DNA of 64,000 nt from Acanthornis magna (Eukaryota > Chordata > Aves > Passeriformes > Acanthizidae), in the NCBI GenBank assembly GCA_036785705.1, contig JAWUZG010000056.1, forward strand, positions 18,978,501 to 19,042,500, read 5' to 3'. Positions within the stretch are counted from its first letter, which is position 1. The number at the start of each line of letters is the position of its first letter. Positions 1 through 11,812 of this stretch are shown here, in pieces. The translations under genes and the position numbers were made by a program. The notes under the pieces are model-generated. The model did no database searches and was not told where the DNA came from. It worked only from the letters and a program-made list of their open reading frames with translations.

Positions 1-2618
1 CAGGCATGGCAGCAGAGTCAGGGCACCTGAAGCCTCCCGACACACGAAGAAGAAGGGGCTTTAGCAGCCAGCATCGCCTCAGGCTGCCTCTTAGGAGTGC
101 ACAGAAACAGAGGATTCCTGGTGAGCTTCAGCAAGGTCCGTCCAAGAGCAGGTGGAGCAGCACCGCCTCCAGAGCTGGCTGGGCTGCAGGAGCTGCCCTG
201 TGCTGCACCATCCAAGGCCCAGGGAGGTTCAGCCCTGCTCAGCCCAGCCTCTGTCACCCCAGAGACCACTGTGACATCTGGGCCTGGCAGGGGTCAAACA
301 TGGCCTGGGAAGTCACCGATCCACACACAGTACTACTGTAAAAGCATCTTACTTTCTTTTACCTTTACCTGGGTTTTCCAATCTCCAGTGAAAAATGAGA
401 ACAGAATTACTTCCCTTCTTGCATCTATTTGATATTTTTTATGGCTTTTTAATGCTGGTAAATGGTGCCAGGAAAATCCAAGCATGAATGAAAGCAGGAC
501 TGGTAAATGCTTTCATTCCTTCAGCTGATGGGCCCCAAACATCTCCCATTGCCTGTTTCTGTTAGACTGTAATTAACAGTTTGATGCGTCTGTAAAAGTG
601 GGGAAAAATAATTGTGACCCTTTGCAAGAGCTTTCCTTGAAAAACAAAAGGCCAAGAGAGAAACAAGAGAGAGGGCATCTCAGGTTTGTTCCTGGCCGTG
701 CGCGTTCCCAGCCATCGAATCATATGGTGAGTGATGAGCAGTGACACATCGGAGTTCGGTTCCATCCCGTGTCAGAGGAGGCAGCCTTTGAGGGCCTTTT
801 GGTCACAAAGCTGCAATAAGGAAGGTTTTTCTCCTCGTGGGAGTAAATGAACCGGCTGGCAGGGATTTGGGAAGCCGTTTCCAGCGGGGGTCCCTGCAGC
901 CCTCTCGCGGGTCACCAGATGGCTTTCCACCTCACCAGCTCTCACCCCAGCGTGCACGGGGAGAGGCAGAGGCCAGAGCTGGTGGGGACAGCACATCAGG
1001 AGCTGTGCCACCCCCCAGGGCTACCTGTGCTGGGCACGGCCACAGCAGAACGGCTCACGTGGCTCCGGGGCTCACCTGTGCCTCACAGGTTGTGTCAGAC
1101 AGCAGAGATGAGGCTGCGCCGCTCCAAACCCCAGGAGATGCTGCTCTCCGTGTCTTGCCTTGCTTTGGAAGGAGCAGATGTAACCTATTTGTTGGATGTC
1201 TGAAGGGCATTGGGAAAAGGTCAGTGGTTAGAATGAGGATGACGTGCTTCAAAAGTGCATTGAAACAGCACAGTTCATTAAACTCTGAGGAGCAGAATGT
1301 GGGGAGTTAAGGGGGGAATTGCCTTTATAATCCTCTTTGTGGGCAGTTTTGTGTGAAGGAATTTAAAATAGTTTGATATAGTTTTGCATAGGTTTTTTTG
1401 GCCTTGTTATAAAATATTCATACTGCAGTTAAGGGAACTGAGTCAGGACTTGCAGTCTGTTCCTGAGGCTGATTGTTTGCCCATGGCCTGCCTAAATTCC
1501 TGCTTTTTCCAACACAAAGGCAATGGTGGAGCAAACACCATCAGTGACAAGCACATCTTCAGAGCCCTGTCATTGGGAAGCCATCCTTGGGAAGAACAGA
1601 TTGCCTTCAACAATTTGTCTTCAACAGATTGTCCTCAGCCTCCTGAAGGAGGAGCGGATTTGCTTCTCCAACTCCAGATTGGAAACTCTGCCCCTGAGCC
1701 TTGAAAGCAATGGCAGAAAACAGCTCCGGGTGTTCTTCTGGAAATAGAAGAGGGTTACAGACTAAGCCAATCAAACAAATGAGACAGTGGTTTAATGGGA
1801 GTGGCCCAGGGAAGCAGCCAGGGGACTGTCCCTCAGGAACGCTGTCTGCAGGGCACCCTTCACCTGCTGCCAGAGTAAGCAGCCCCTGCTCAGCTGGTGT
1901 GGGCATCCAAAGGATGAAGACAAAAGAACTCCTCCAGCCTCCTCCAGCACGATCAAATCCATGGCAAACCATTTCCTCTGGCCACGCTGGAGATGTGCTG
2001 CTCCAGGCACCCACCTGCCCCAAAGGGAACCCTGAGCAGCGCCGTGGCAGGGACTGCAGGAGGTTTGATCCTCCTGTCCCCGAAACCCACAGGAGTGGGA
2101 CAGAAACTCCATCACCTGGCAGTGTCTGGGTGTCAGGACTGTCACTAATCCGTCCCGAAGGCAGTCACGAATTGCTTTGCTGTGTCGGGGGTGCCCAGCG
2201 GTCACGGTGAGGGTCCGAGGGGGCAGGAGGCTGCTCGGTGCCTCTGCCTGTCCCAGCAGGTGGTTCTGCTTGGAGCCTCCTGGCACGGCCGAGGGAATGT
2301 TATCCCCAAACGGGCAGGGCAGTTCTGGAGCTCCTTGCTCTGAGTGCCACCAGAGTGCCACCGCCAATGGACGTGAAATGGGCACGAAGGGCTTTACTCT
2401 TCACACTGCTGAACTCCTGCTGTTCGCTCCCCTCCTCAGGGACACCCAGGTCAGCTCTCTCGGTGGCCAGCGGTGCGCGGGGCTCGGGATGAGTCAGTCC
2501 CTGCCGGGAGGGAATGTGTCCTCTCCGGGACTGACCGAGCGCACCGCGGGAACGGAGCGGAGAGTGCGGGGAGCTCCTGCGGGAGAGCTGCCCCGCGGCA
2601 GGGCTGCTGCAGGCTCTG
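1..2618. other. Intergenic sequence, no gene seen
   Basis: Mixed composition with an AT-rich pocket at about 340-620 and GC-rich sequence elsewhere. Short open frames (for example 837-1,310) have no recognisable domain or splice context. Confidence 0.6.
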
Positions 2619-3876
2619 CTGCAGGGCTGCCCTGCTCTGGGGGCTCTGCAGAGCTGCCCTGCTCTGGGGGCTCTGCAGAGCTGCCCTGCTCTGGGGGCTC
2701 TGCAGAGCTGCCCTGCTCTGGGGGCTCTGCAGAGCTGCCCTGCTCTGGGGGTTCTGCGGACCTGCCCTGCTCTGGGGGTTCCGCAGAGCTGCCCTGCTCT
2801 GGGGGGTTCCGCAGAGCTGCCCTGCTCTGGGGGGCTCTGCAGAGCTGCCCTGCTCTGGGGGCTCTGCAGAGCTGCCCTGCCCTGGGGGTTCTGCAGAGCT
2901 GCCCTGCTCTGGGGTTTCTGCAGAGCTGCCCTGCTCTGGGGGTTCTGCAGAGCTGCCCTGCTCTGGGGGGTTCTGCAGAGCTGCCCTGCTCTGGGGGTTC
3001 TGCAGAGCTGTCCTGCTCTGGGGGCTCTGCAGAGCTGCCCTGCTCTGGGGGTTCTGCGGACCTGCCCTGCTCTGGGGGGCTCTGCAGAGCTGCCCTGCTC
3101 TGGGGGTTCTGCAGAGCTGCCCTGCTCTGGGGGTTCTGCAGAGCTGCCCTGCTCTGGGGGCTCTGCAGAGCTGCCCTGCTCTGGGGGTTCTGCAGAGCTG
3201 CCCTGCTCTGGGGGTTCTGCAGAGCTGCCCTGCTCTGGGGGTTCTGCAGAGCTGCCCTGCTCTGGGGGCTCTGCAGAGCTGCCCTGCCCTGCCCTGGGGG
3301 CTCTGCAGAGCTGCCCTGCTCTGGGGGTTCTGCAGAGCTGCCCTGCTCTGGGGGCTCTGCAGAGCTGCCCTGCTCTGGGGGCTCTGCAGAGCTGCCCTGC
3401 TCTGGGGGTTCTGCAGAGCTGCCCTGCTCTGGGAGTTCTGCAGAGCTGCCCTGCTCTGGGGGTTCTGCAGAGCTGCCCTGCTCTGGGGGTTCTGCAGAGC
3501 TGCCCTGCTCTGGGGGGTTCTGCAGAGCTGCCCTGGGGGGCTCTGCAGAGCTGCCCTGCTCTGGGGGGTTCTGCAGAGCTGCCCTGCTCTGGGGGTTCTG
3601 CAGAGCTGCCCTGCTCTGGGGGGTTCTGCAGAGCTGCCCTGGGGGTTCTGCAGAGCTGCCCTGCTCTGGGGGTTCTGCAGAGCTGCCCTGCTCTGGGGGT
3701 TCTGCAGAGCTGCCCTGCTCTGGGGGGTTCTGCAGACCTGCCCTGCTCTGGGGGGTTCTGCAGAGCTGCCCTGGGGGTTCTGCAGACCTGCCCTGCTCTG
3801 GGGGCTGCTGCAGAGCTGCCCTGCCCTGCCCTGGGGGCTCTGCAGAGCTGCCCTGCTCTGGGGGGTTCTGCAGAGC
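2619..3876. repeat. 27-bp minisatellite, about 46 copies
   Basis: The unit is CTGCAGAGCTGCCCTGCTCT followed by GGGGGCT or GGGGGTT, with a few 26- or 28-bp variants and several shortened copies (3,530-3,830). Because 27 is a multiple of three, long repetitive open frames of roughly 500-690 codons appear on both strands (residue repeats such as SAELPCSGG and QGSSAEPPE). No coding gene is supported. Confidence 0.95.
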
Positions 3877-4110
3877 CCCCGCCGGCTCCCTGGGCACGGG
3901 GGGCCGTGCCCGTCCCGGGGCGCACGGGAGGCAGGGGATGCTCTCGCCCCTCTCCGGTGCTGTTTTTAGGCTCAGCTCTGTGCGGCATCGATAAAGCTGC
4001 GGCTGTCGCTCGGAGTCCCGGAGTCGGGCGAGCCGGAGGGCAGGCGGGGCGAGCCGGGCATGAGCTGATTGACAAGAGCTCTGCAGCACTCGGGCACCGC
4101 GGGGCTCCCC
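3877..4110. promoter_or_regulatory. Small CpG-rich patch beside the 27-bp array
   Basis: This patch carries a local cluster of CpGs (3,890-4,060) unlike its surroundings. It could be a minor unmethylated element, an orphan promoter, or GC enrichment from gene conversion around the minisatellite. No exon is recognised. Confidence 0.35.
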
Positions 4111-5330
4111 GAGCTCAGCAATGCTCAGGTGTCCGAGCGGCCCTGCTCCAGCCAGAGGCGCACTCACCTGTGTGACAGCAGCAGTCGCAGGTGCCACCCA
4201 CAGGCTGGCGAGCCTTTCCCACCGCACAGTGCATGAGTAATTTGCCCTTCCAGCATTTCCCTGGCAGCTGGAGAGGGTCCTGGCAGCCCAGGCTGTGCCC
4301 AGAGCCCACCGAGGAGGATGAGCAGGGAGGGTCCTGCTCTCACCTGGATTCTGTTGCTTGGGAAACCACTCCCTCCTCTTCCGCTTCTTCAACAGAGCGG
4401 CTCTGCCTTCCAGAAGGCAATTCCGTGATGGAGCAGCCTCAGAGCCAGCACAGGTACAAGGGAAAGTACAGAGAATGGGTGGAAATACTCCTGAATGTTT
4501 TGTGAGAACAAGTACCTGAACATATTTGTTTTCACGTGCAGCATCCAGAGACACAGACTTGAAATTGTGTGAGGGTGTGCTCCAGGCTGGAGTCTGCTCC
4601 AGGCGGGAGTCTGCTGGCTCTGAAGATGAAATTCTGACCCCACAGGTCTCAGGGTCTGAGTTTTAACTATGCTGTGAGTCCTCAAGGAAAAAATTGGACA
4701 CTCCAGTCAAATTTTCTTTGCCTTTTCCTGGGAGATCCCACTCTGGTCTCCAGGACATTAGGTGTGTTTTTTCCAGTGTTTGGATTTGCAAATGGGGTTC
4801 GTTGTGGGAGCCTTTGTGTCCTGCAGGTCACTCTCGCAGTTGGCAGCACAACCTTCCCTCTGAAATTGCTCCCTGATCACAAGAACTGCCACTTTTTGTT
4901 ATGCCTAAACTATGACATTAATCATTTGCTATTTTTGTTCATTCTGTCAGAAACATTTGGTAAAGCCTTTTAGTTTCCCTTCCTCAGGCTGCCTTCCAGG
5001 CACTCGCAGCCTCCTCTCCTGGACTCACAGCCTCCTCTCTGCCCTGCCAGGCTCCGCGCTGTGGGACGGATTGGAACGAGCAGGAGTGAACAACCAACAT
5101 CTTCACCAGCTTCTCTCCCTCACTGTGCAGGTTCTGAGCGGCAAAGCCGTGGCCCAGAGAAGCGCTGGGATGGCAGCACCTCTCGCAGCCTGGCAGGGAC
5201 CGGCTGCATCCGGGGCAGCGCCGCAGAGATGGGTGTGCAACGCCAGCGTCCCCATCCACTGCTAACGTCACTTCGATCTGACAGAGAGAGAAACATCTCT
5301 CTGAGCTAGAGATCTTCCCACCCCAATCTC
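4111..5330. other. Intergenic sequence, nothing recognised
   Basis: It includes an AT-richer stretch at 4,670-4,980 and a short 19-bp duplication near 4,580-4,615. No repeats of known family or coding signal. Confidence 0.5.
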
Positions 5331-5334
5331 CAGG

Positions 5335-5580
5335 ACACTTAATTACCATGCAGCCAGTACATTTCACGGTGCCATTACAAATAATTTAGCTACAACGATA
5401 TGGCAGTTTAATTTGCCTTATTTATCTCAATCATTTTGCATGAGGGAGATAAACGCCTCAGCAGGATTTCACGTGGACGCTCCGTCTCCTTTAATGTGGT
5501 TTCAGGTGAAGGCTGCACGATACATCCCCGCACAAAAATTAATCTTGCAGGCAATCGGCCTGAACTAAAACACCCAGAGC
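5335..5580. promoter_or_regulatory. Candidate conserved non-coding element
   Basis: Repeat-free, AT-richer sequence with TAATTA, an octamer-like ATTTTGCAT, and GATA-type sites on both strands (TTATCTC and GAGATAA). It retains scattered CpGs, an enhancer-like texture. Conservation is not demonstrated. Confidence 0.3.
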
Positions 5581-6090
5581 AGGTAAACAGAACTTTGCCT
5601 CGTGGCTCTGAGCTGAGCCAGGGCTCTGTCGTGAGCTGCTTTAGAAGTGTCTTACTTTGGAGCCCAGGAGAGGGGAAAGACAATACAGATCCCCCCACAT
5701 CCATGTCCACAGCGTCCTGCTGAGCACGTACTTTGCTGCTTCTTTCTTTTTTTAGTTTGGAAATGTCAGCACTTTCCGTTCCCATGGGAACCCTGCCTTT
5801 TCCCTTGGCACGTTGTTGCACTGAGAGCTGCTGGGACTGGCGCGGCTGTGGTGGCTCTGGAAGTGTGTGCCAGCCGTTCCTGGCTCCCGGACACAGAGGG
5901 GTGGACGTGGGACCCCAGCCCTGCCCCGGGGGTCCTGCCGCTCCCACCACCCCGAGAGGCTCTGTGCTTCCAGGGACAGCCTCAGCCACGCCGTAAGTGG
6001 GACAAGGGGTCAGAAGCTGATGGTAAAAATTCCTATGGGCCTGATTGGAATCTCTTATTACAATTATTCTAATTATTCTAATTCTCTATA
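5581..6090. other. Intergenic sequence ending in an AATTATTCT repeat
   Basis: Nothing coding is seen. A 9-bp AATTATTCT motif is repeated about three times at 6,060-6,086, directly before the CR1 fragment. Confidence 0.5.
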
Positions 6091-6396
6091 GCCAGGTGGG
6101 GTCGGGCTCTGCTCCCAGGGAACAGGGACAGGACAAGAGGAAAAGCCTCGAGCTGTGCCAGGGGAGGTTCAGGCAGGGATCAGCAGGGATTTCTTCACAG
6201 AAGGGGTGATCAGACATTGGAAGAGGCTGCCGAGGGCAGTGGTGAGGTCCCCACCCCTGGAGGTGCCAAGGAACAGGTGGCCGTGGCACTCAGGGCTCTG
6301 GGCTGGGGACAAGGTGGGGCTCGGGCACAGCTTGGCCTCCATGGGCTGGGAGGGCTTTCCCAGCCTCAGTGACTCTGGGATCCTACACAGTGCCCA
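6091..6396 (+). mobile_element. CR1 LINE 3' fragment
   Basis: It matches the CR1 3' region in order: the GCCAGGTGGGGTCGGGCTCT block, GTGCCAGGGGAGGTTCAGGC, the 'aagaggctgcc' block, and an end near ACTCTGGGATCC. It is 5'-truncated and non-coding, and of the same branch as the copy at 11,528. Confidence 0.85.
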
Positions 6397-7133
6397 GTGT
6401 CCTCATGGGACAGTCTGGGATGTCCCCGGGGCAGAGGGAGCCTGGCAGATACAGCGCTGTGGTGATGGTGGAACTCACATTCCTGGAGTGAAAACCTGAT
6501 TTTGCCACTGTTGCAAATCTCCGAGTTAGTGGGGATCCATTTGCTTTGGAATAATTTGTGATGTGATAAAAGCAGCAGCAGACTTTGTGTGGTTCGGCGC
6601 TCCCGGGGGGACACTCTGGAATGTACTGAGTTAATACAGATCCCCAAACACGCCGAGTTCACTGGGTTTACGGGTGCCACGACACTTATCTCCATTGCTC
6701 AGTTTCCAAACGCTGCTGCTTAAAAAAGCTCCTTTCAGAGCAGTGGGACGTGCGAAACAATGCGGAGCTGCTGACAGGTACCATGGCAATGGCTGTGCCA
6801 GGAGCTGCACGGCTCTGCCGAGCTGCTCTGCTCTCGCCTGAGCTCATTTCCACTCCATATTTATGAGTATTCCCACTCCTGAAGGATGCTGACAGCCCTT
6901 CCCTGGGCTGCTGATGTCTCGGCCCGGGGGCTGTGCCCTGTGTGTGCAGGGCACAGGGAATTGGCTGCAGCTCTGTCTGTGCCAGGGCAGGGCAGGGCGG
7001 TGGGAGCAGAGCACTGAGAAGTGGCCCTGAGATTGGGGTCCCTCCCAGGATGTTCTGAGGCTGCACTCCCATCCTGCTGGTCCCAGCTGCCTTCGTGTCC
7101 CAGCCTGTCCCGGAGCCCTGTCCCCCATCCCGG
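6397..7133. other. Intergenic sequence, nothing recognised
   Basis: Unique sequence that becomes GC-rich towards the next minisatellite. No coding exon or known repeat is visible. Confidence 0.5.
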
Positions 7134-7418
7134 CAGGGCTGTGTCACCCATGGTGTCCCCCAGCCTCCACCAGGGCTGTGCCACCCATGGTGTCCCCCAG
7201 CCTCCACCAGGGCTGTGTCCCCCATGGTGTCCCCTGGCCCCATCAGGCAGGGCTGTGTCCCCCATGGTGTCCCCCAGCCCCATCAGGCAGGGCCATGTCC
7301 CCCATGGTGTCCCCCAGCCCCATCCCAGCAAGGATCCCCACCCATGGTGTCCCCCAGCCCCATCAGGCAGGGCCATGTCCCCCATGGTGTCCCCCAGCCC
7401 CATCCGGCAGGGCTGTGC
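7134..7418. repeat. 37-40-bp minisatellite, about 7 copies
   Basis: The units contain CCCATGGTGTCCCCCAGCC and CAGGGCTGTGTC. Early copies are 37 bp and later ones 40 bp. Confidence 0.9.
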
Positions 7419-8603
7419 CGCAGCAGGGGCTGCTCCCCTCCCAGTGAATGTTCCAAGCTCTGGGAAGGCAGGATTTCAGAGCAGGAAGGTTAATTGCTAT
7501 TTGCTTTCCAAGCCTTTATCTCGTTTTCAACTGCTCTCCCTTTCATCTTGCCGCTCTGCCTTTTGAAGAAGCACATCTAGAGGTCTGTTCGCAGGGTCCA
7601 GAGCAGCTGCAGACCCAGGGCCAGGGAGGATCAGCAGGGGAGGCTCATCTCTGGGCTGTGGTGCTCTGTGGGCAGGAGCTGTGCTCCTGTGGGACACATT
7701 CTGTAGGAACAGGACTTTAGGGTGTGGGGAGCCACCAGTCCCAGCTCCCAAGGGTGGTCTGGCCCTGCCAGCCCCCAGTGCTTCCCCTCTCAGCTTCTCT
7801 GCTTTGTCTCCCAGCTGTCTTTCTTTGTGAAATAAAAGCACCTTTAACCATCAGGTGCTTTCCTTGCCACAAAGATATTTACACACTTCAATAAAGGCAG
7901 CTCTCAGGATTCTATGTAAGTTAAGCAGATGGAGCTCGTGGGGTGTTTTTGCAGCCTCTCAGGGATTTTACTCATTCTCTCTGCACTTGCTGCACATCTC
8001 TGTTAAGCACTCAAACACCAAACCTGAATGCAGATCTCCAGGGTCGGTCTAAACACTGGGTAATTGAATTTTCCATGGGCAAATTCACTGCCCTGCTCTT
8101 CTGGCTGGTGGCTCTGTTTGCCAGGGCGCACCCGGCATGCCCCCAGAGTGTTGTTTTCCGCCCATGCTCTCCCAGGGCTTTCTAGGAGCAATCTCCGGCA
8201 TCCTCCTCATGGCCCAGTGCCTGGGCATGGCCAGGGTCTTGCTCTCCCATCTCCAGTTTTATTCCCAGACTCATTAAAGCCTCTCTGTTTGGATGAGTGG
8301 AGTGTTTGAGAGCGCTGTGTGCCTCAGCTGCTCTTCCTTGTTAGTGACTCTCCTGCCAGGCTCTTAATCATCCATATGTTTTATCAGCAGTGATCTTGCA
8401 TTTGCTAACAATCTGCAGATTAGAAAAAAATTATCCCCAGTCCCTGGTGAGCCCCTCCGCAGGCCGGGCTGTGCCCGTGGTGCTGTGCCCGTGGTGCTGT
8501 GTCCATGGGCACAGCACAACCCTGCCAGTGCCAGTGCCACCTCCCGCCACAGCCTGGGGCTGATCTCGTCTGACAGCCTCGTGCCAGGGCACATCTGCAC
8601 CGA
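7419..8603. other. Intergenic sequence, nothing recognised
   Basis: It contains a 16-bp duplication (GCTGTGCCCGTGGTGCT) near 8,468-8,505 and an isolated AATAAA near 7,830 with no associated gene. Confidence 0.5.
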
Positions 8604-8852
8604 AAACTGCCACAGGGCAGGGCTGGATGGGATATTGGGAAGGAATTGTTCCCTATGAGGGTGGCAGGCCCTGGCACAGGTGCCCAGAGCAGCTGTGGCT
8701 GCCCCTGGATCCTTGGCAGTGTCCCAGGCCAGGCTGGACAGGGCTTGGAGCAGCCTGGGACAGTGGAAAGTGCCCGTGCCCACGGCAGGGGTGGAATAGG
8801 ATGGGCTTTACAGTCCTTTCCAGCCTAAACTATTCCGGGATTCTGTGTTTCC
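8604..8852 (+). mobile_element. CR1 LINE 3' fragment
   Basis: It carries 'gatattgggaaggaattgtt', 'ggtgcccagagcagctgtgg' and 'ggcttggagcagcctggga', ending at GGATTCTGTG, the CR1 3' terminus. Confidence 0.9.
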
Positions 8853-9625
8853 AAAAATCTGACCTAGGCTAATGAACTTGCCCATTTAGTACCTGTGTTG
8901 GGTGATGTATTTAAAGAGGCTGCTTTCCTTCCAGTTTATACAGATGCCAATTGCTTTCCTAAATATGCTTCCACCAGGGTGTTTTCAGTTACAGAACTCT
9001 CGCAGTTCTTATGCACATCCCTACTTTTTAATTTCTTTTCTGCAGCTCGGCACAGGCTCTGGCTCCCAGACAGCACTCAGGAATCCACAGGGATGAGAGT
9101 ATTTCATATTGACTCTAAATAAAGGGTAGTGTTACACAAAGGAAAAAACATATCCAAACAAAGCAGAAGCCCAAACCCCAGGGCTTCCTACGAGGAAGGG
9201 AAGGTTTAATTTGTTACCCCGTGCCTGGGGTCAGCCCTGCTGCAGCACCACGGCTTTCATCCCCCTCCTCTCCCACGAGGAAACCCTTCGAAAAGCCTCT
9301 TTTCCCTTCTAATTCATTACCCCGTAAAAAGCATCTGTTTGGGGGAGAAAAGGCATTTCGTGGGTAACAAGGGGACATCATCTCTGTGTTGGCTTTCCAG
9401 GGTCTCATCCACAGAAAGAGTCTGAGGTGCTGGGGCAGGCTGGGGCTGGGGGCGAGTGCCTGGATAGCCTCAGGCTCTGAGGAAGGTCAGCTCCATGGCC
9501 AGGAGCTCCCAAAGGGCACAGGGACGAGGAGCTGGGTGCTGGCAGAGCTGGGGCTCAGCCTGTGCCCCCAGTGTGCCCGGCCCTGGCTGCCCTGCCCCGG
9601 CCTGGAAACGCTCAGCTGTGTCCGT
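8853..9625. other. Intergenic sequence, nothing recognised
   Basis: AT-richer at 8,870-9,160. No exon or repeat is identified. Confidence 0.5.
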
Positions 9626-9789
9626 GTCACCAAAGGATGGCACCCAACGGATGTCACCCAAAGGATGTCACCCAAAGGATGCCACCCAAAGGATGTCACC
9701 CAAAGGATGTCACCCAAAGGATGCCACCCAAAGGATGTCACCCAAAGGATGTCACCCAAAGGATGTCACCCAAAGGATGCCACCCAAGG
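9626..9789. repeat. 15-bp minisatellite, about 11 copies
   Basis: The unit is GGATGTCACCCAAAG, with T/C variation at one position (GTC or GCC). Confidence 0.95.
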
Positions 9790-10370
9790 TCACAGAGTGT
9801 CCCAGGGCACTCCTGCCTGCCGGGGTTCCCTGCACAGCTCTCACACATCCCTTACCTCCCTCCACCCAAAATGTGCAGTCAGTGCCCATCCCTCCGAAAT
9901 TCCGGGGATGATCCACTCCCTGTGGCAGCCTCGCGACGTGTCTGCCAATGCCCAAATTATTGTCTTTGCATTCTCTCGTGGCTATGATTGCCCAAAAGTC
10001 TGGATACAGAATGCAGATAATAGAGCAGTAAATATCCCACCCAGGCACTGGAAGCTGTAGCTGTCGCAGCTCCCCGGGAGTCCATTTGCTTCAGACAACA
10101 GGGTTCTACCAGAAATATTGTGAAGAAAGTAATTGTAAACGTATTTAAGAGAAAAATAAAAGCAAGTTAAGGAAAGCAATGCCCATTGCACTCCCCAGGC
10201 AAATGCATTTCCGTGGTGCCTGAGCTCTGGGGGTTTGGGGTGCCTGAGGGTGATGAGCTTCCCCCCAGGTTCCCGCGGCAAACACTGCTTGAGCATCCCT
10301 CCGACCTGAGCGAGGAGTGCTTGCTGTGGTGAGCGAGTGTCTGATTCTGCGGCAGGGCAGTGGGGCAATG
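9790..10370. other. Intergenic sequence with an AT-rich block
   Basis: 10,000-10,190 is AT-rich and repeat-free and could be a weak regulatory candidate. No gene is seen. Confidence 0.45.
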
Positions 10371-10540
10371 CTGTCACTGTTCTGTCACCGTGTGTCACTG
10401 TGTGTCACTGTGTGTCACCGTGTGTCACCGTGTGCCACCGTGTGTTACCGTGTGTCACCGTGTGCCACCGTGTGTTACCGTGTGTCACCGTGTGTCACCG
10501 TGTGCCACCGTGTGCCACCGTGTGTCACCATGTGCCACCC
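10371..10540. repeat. 10-bp minisatellite, 17 copies
   Basis: The unit is TGTGTCACCG with TGTGCCACCG, TGTGTTACCG and TGTGTCACTG variants. Most copies keep a CpG across the unit boundary. Confidence 0.95.
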
Positions 10541-10601
10541 TGCAGAGCCACCGCGGCTTGGCCGGAGCGGGGCGGGCAGGATGGGTCCCCATGGGCTGGG
10601 A

Positions 10602-10698
10602 GGGAGCCGGGGTGGCACTGTCACCCCTGTCCCTCAGCACAGCCATGGGAGGGAGCCGGGGTGGCACTGTCACCCCTGTCCCTCAGCGCAGCCGTGGC
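10602..10698. repeat. 49-bp tandem duplication (2 copies)
   Basis: The unit begins GGGAGCCGGGGTGGCACTGT, and the second copy starts at 10,651. Confidence 0.9.
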
Positions 10699-10820
10699 CT
10701 GCAGTGGCACAGGGGCTCTGGGAACAGGCGGCCACTGCCACGGCGCCGGGAGCGCTTTGCAGCGCAGGGCAAGAGCTCCCAGCCCTGCTTCGTGCCAGAG
10801 CCACAGAAATGCCCCTGCTG

Positions 10821-10982
10821 CCCAGGGGAATGGGGACATCGGCCCTGCCACTGTCCCTGGCGCTGTCCTGTGTGCCAGGGGAATGGGGACATTGGCCCTG
10901 CCACTGTCCCTGGCGCTGTCCTGTGTGCCAGGGGAGTGGGGACATCGGCCCTGCCACTGTCCCTGGTGCCGTCCTGTGTGCC
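10821..10982. repeat. 53-bp tandem repeat, 3 copies
   Basis: Copies start at 10,823, 10,876 and 10,929 with CAGGGGAATGGGGACATCGG or close variants. Confidence 0.95.
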
Positions 10983-11527
10983 GGGGACCTGGGGGTCTTT
11001 CACCCCCAGGGGAGGCTGAGCAGAGCCGAAGCGAGAGCTCCTCCATCCATGGGGAGCATCTGGCAGAGTCCAAAGCAGAGGTGCCAGGAATCATTTAGAT
11101 TAAATCCAAATTAAATCCAGGGCTTGTCAAACCTTCTGCTGTTCAGGGAGCAGCAGGAGCAGAGTGCTGGGCTGGGCTGTGAGCAGGCTCAGGCACCTCG
11201 GGCAGAGACCTGCCCTCCTCAAGGACAGAGGTGTCCCGGGGGCTCCCAAGGACTTGGACCTTGCTGTCCCCTCACAGCGGCTGGGGAGCAAGCTCGAATT
11301 GACACCAGAGGATCAGCCTTGGTTTTTCGGTGGGAAATCTGCCAGCTTGGCTGCCCCCTGTGTGCAGCTCGAGGCCGGGGCGGCTCGGAGTGTGGCCAGC
11401 AGCCCGCGGGCAGCCGGGGCTGGCGGTGGCCACTCCTCTGCCGTGGGGACAAACAGAATCCAGGTTGGTTTGTTCCACAAGGGCTCACCAAGAGTCTCAC
11501 CATGGGGTGGCCTCTCTGGTTAAGGCG
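10983..11527. other. Intergenic sequence, nothing recognised
   Basis: GC-rich unique sequence between the 53-bp repeat and a CR1 fragment. An open frame over 11,124-11,597 has no domain. Confidence 0.5.
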
Positions 11528-11812
11528 AAAATCGCAGAATCCCGGAGTCAGAGGCTGGAAAAGCCCTCCCAGCCCATCGAGTCCAAGCTGTGGCTGATCC
11601 CCACCTTGTCCCCAGCCCAGAGCTCTGAGTGCCACCTCCAGGAATTCCTTGGACACCTCCAGGGATGGGCACTCCAAACCTCCCTGCGCAGCCCCTGCCA
11701 AGGCCTGACCACCCTTTTTTGTGAAGAAATTCCTCCTGATGTCCAGCCTGAACCTCCTGTGGCACAGCTTGAGGCTGTGTCCTCTTGTCCTGTCACTAGA
11801 GAAGTCACCCCT
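11528..11812 (-). mobile_element. CR1 LINE 3' fragment
   Basis: It begins with the reverse complement of the CR1 end ('cagaatcccggagtcagagg') and contains 'aagccctcccagcccatcga' and 'gaaattcctcctgatgtcca'. The 322-codon open frame over 11,330-12,298 runs through it and is not a gene. Confidence 0.85.

Noticed and set aside
2177..4554. Very long open frames (605, 591, 498 and 686 codons) on both strands
   Set aside because: They are produced by the 27-bp tandem array, whose period is a multiple of three; the peptides are monotonous repeats with no domain outside the array.
7826..7840. AATAAA poly(A) signal suggesting a gene end
   Set aside because: No upstream exon or coding frame is recognisable; the hexamer is expected by chance at this frequency.
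9626..10540. Regular short repeats resembling a CRISPR array
   Set aside because: Units are contiguous 10- and 15-bp tandem repeats without unique spacers, in a vertebrate genome.
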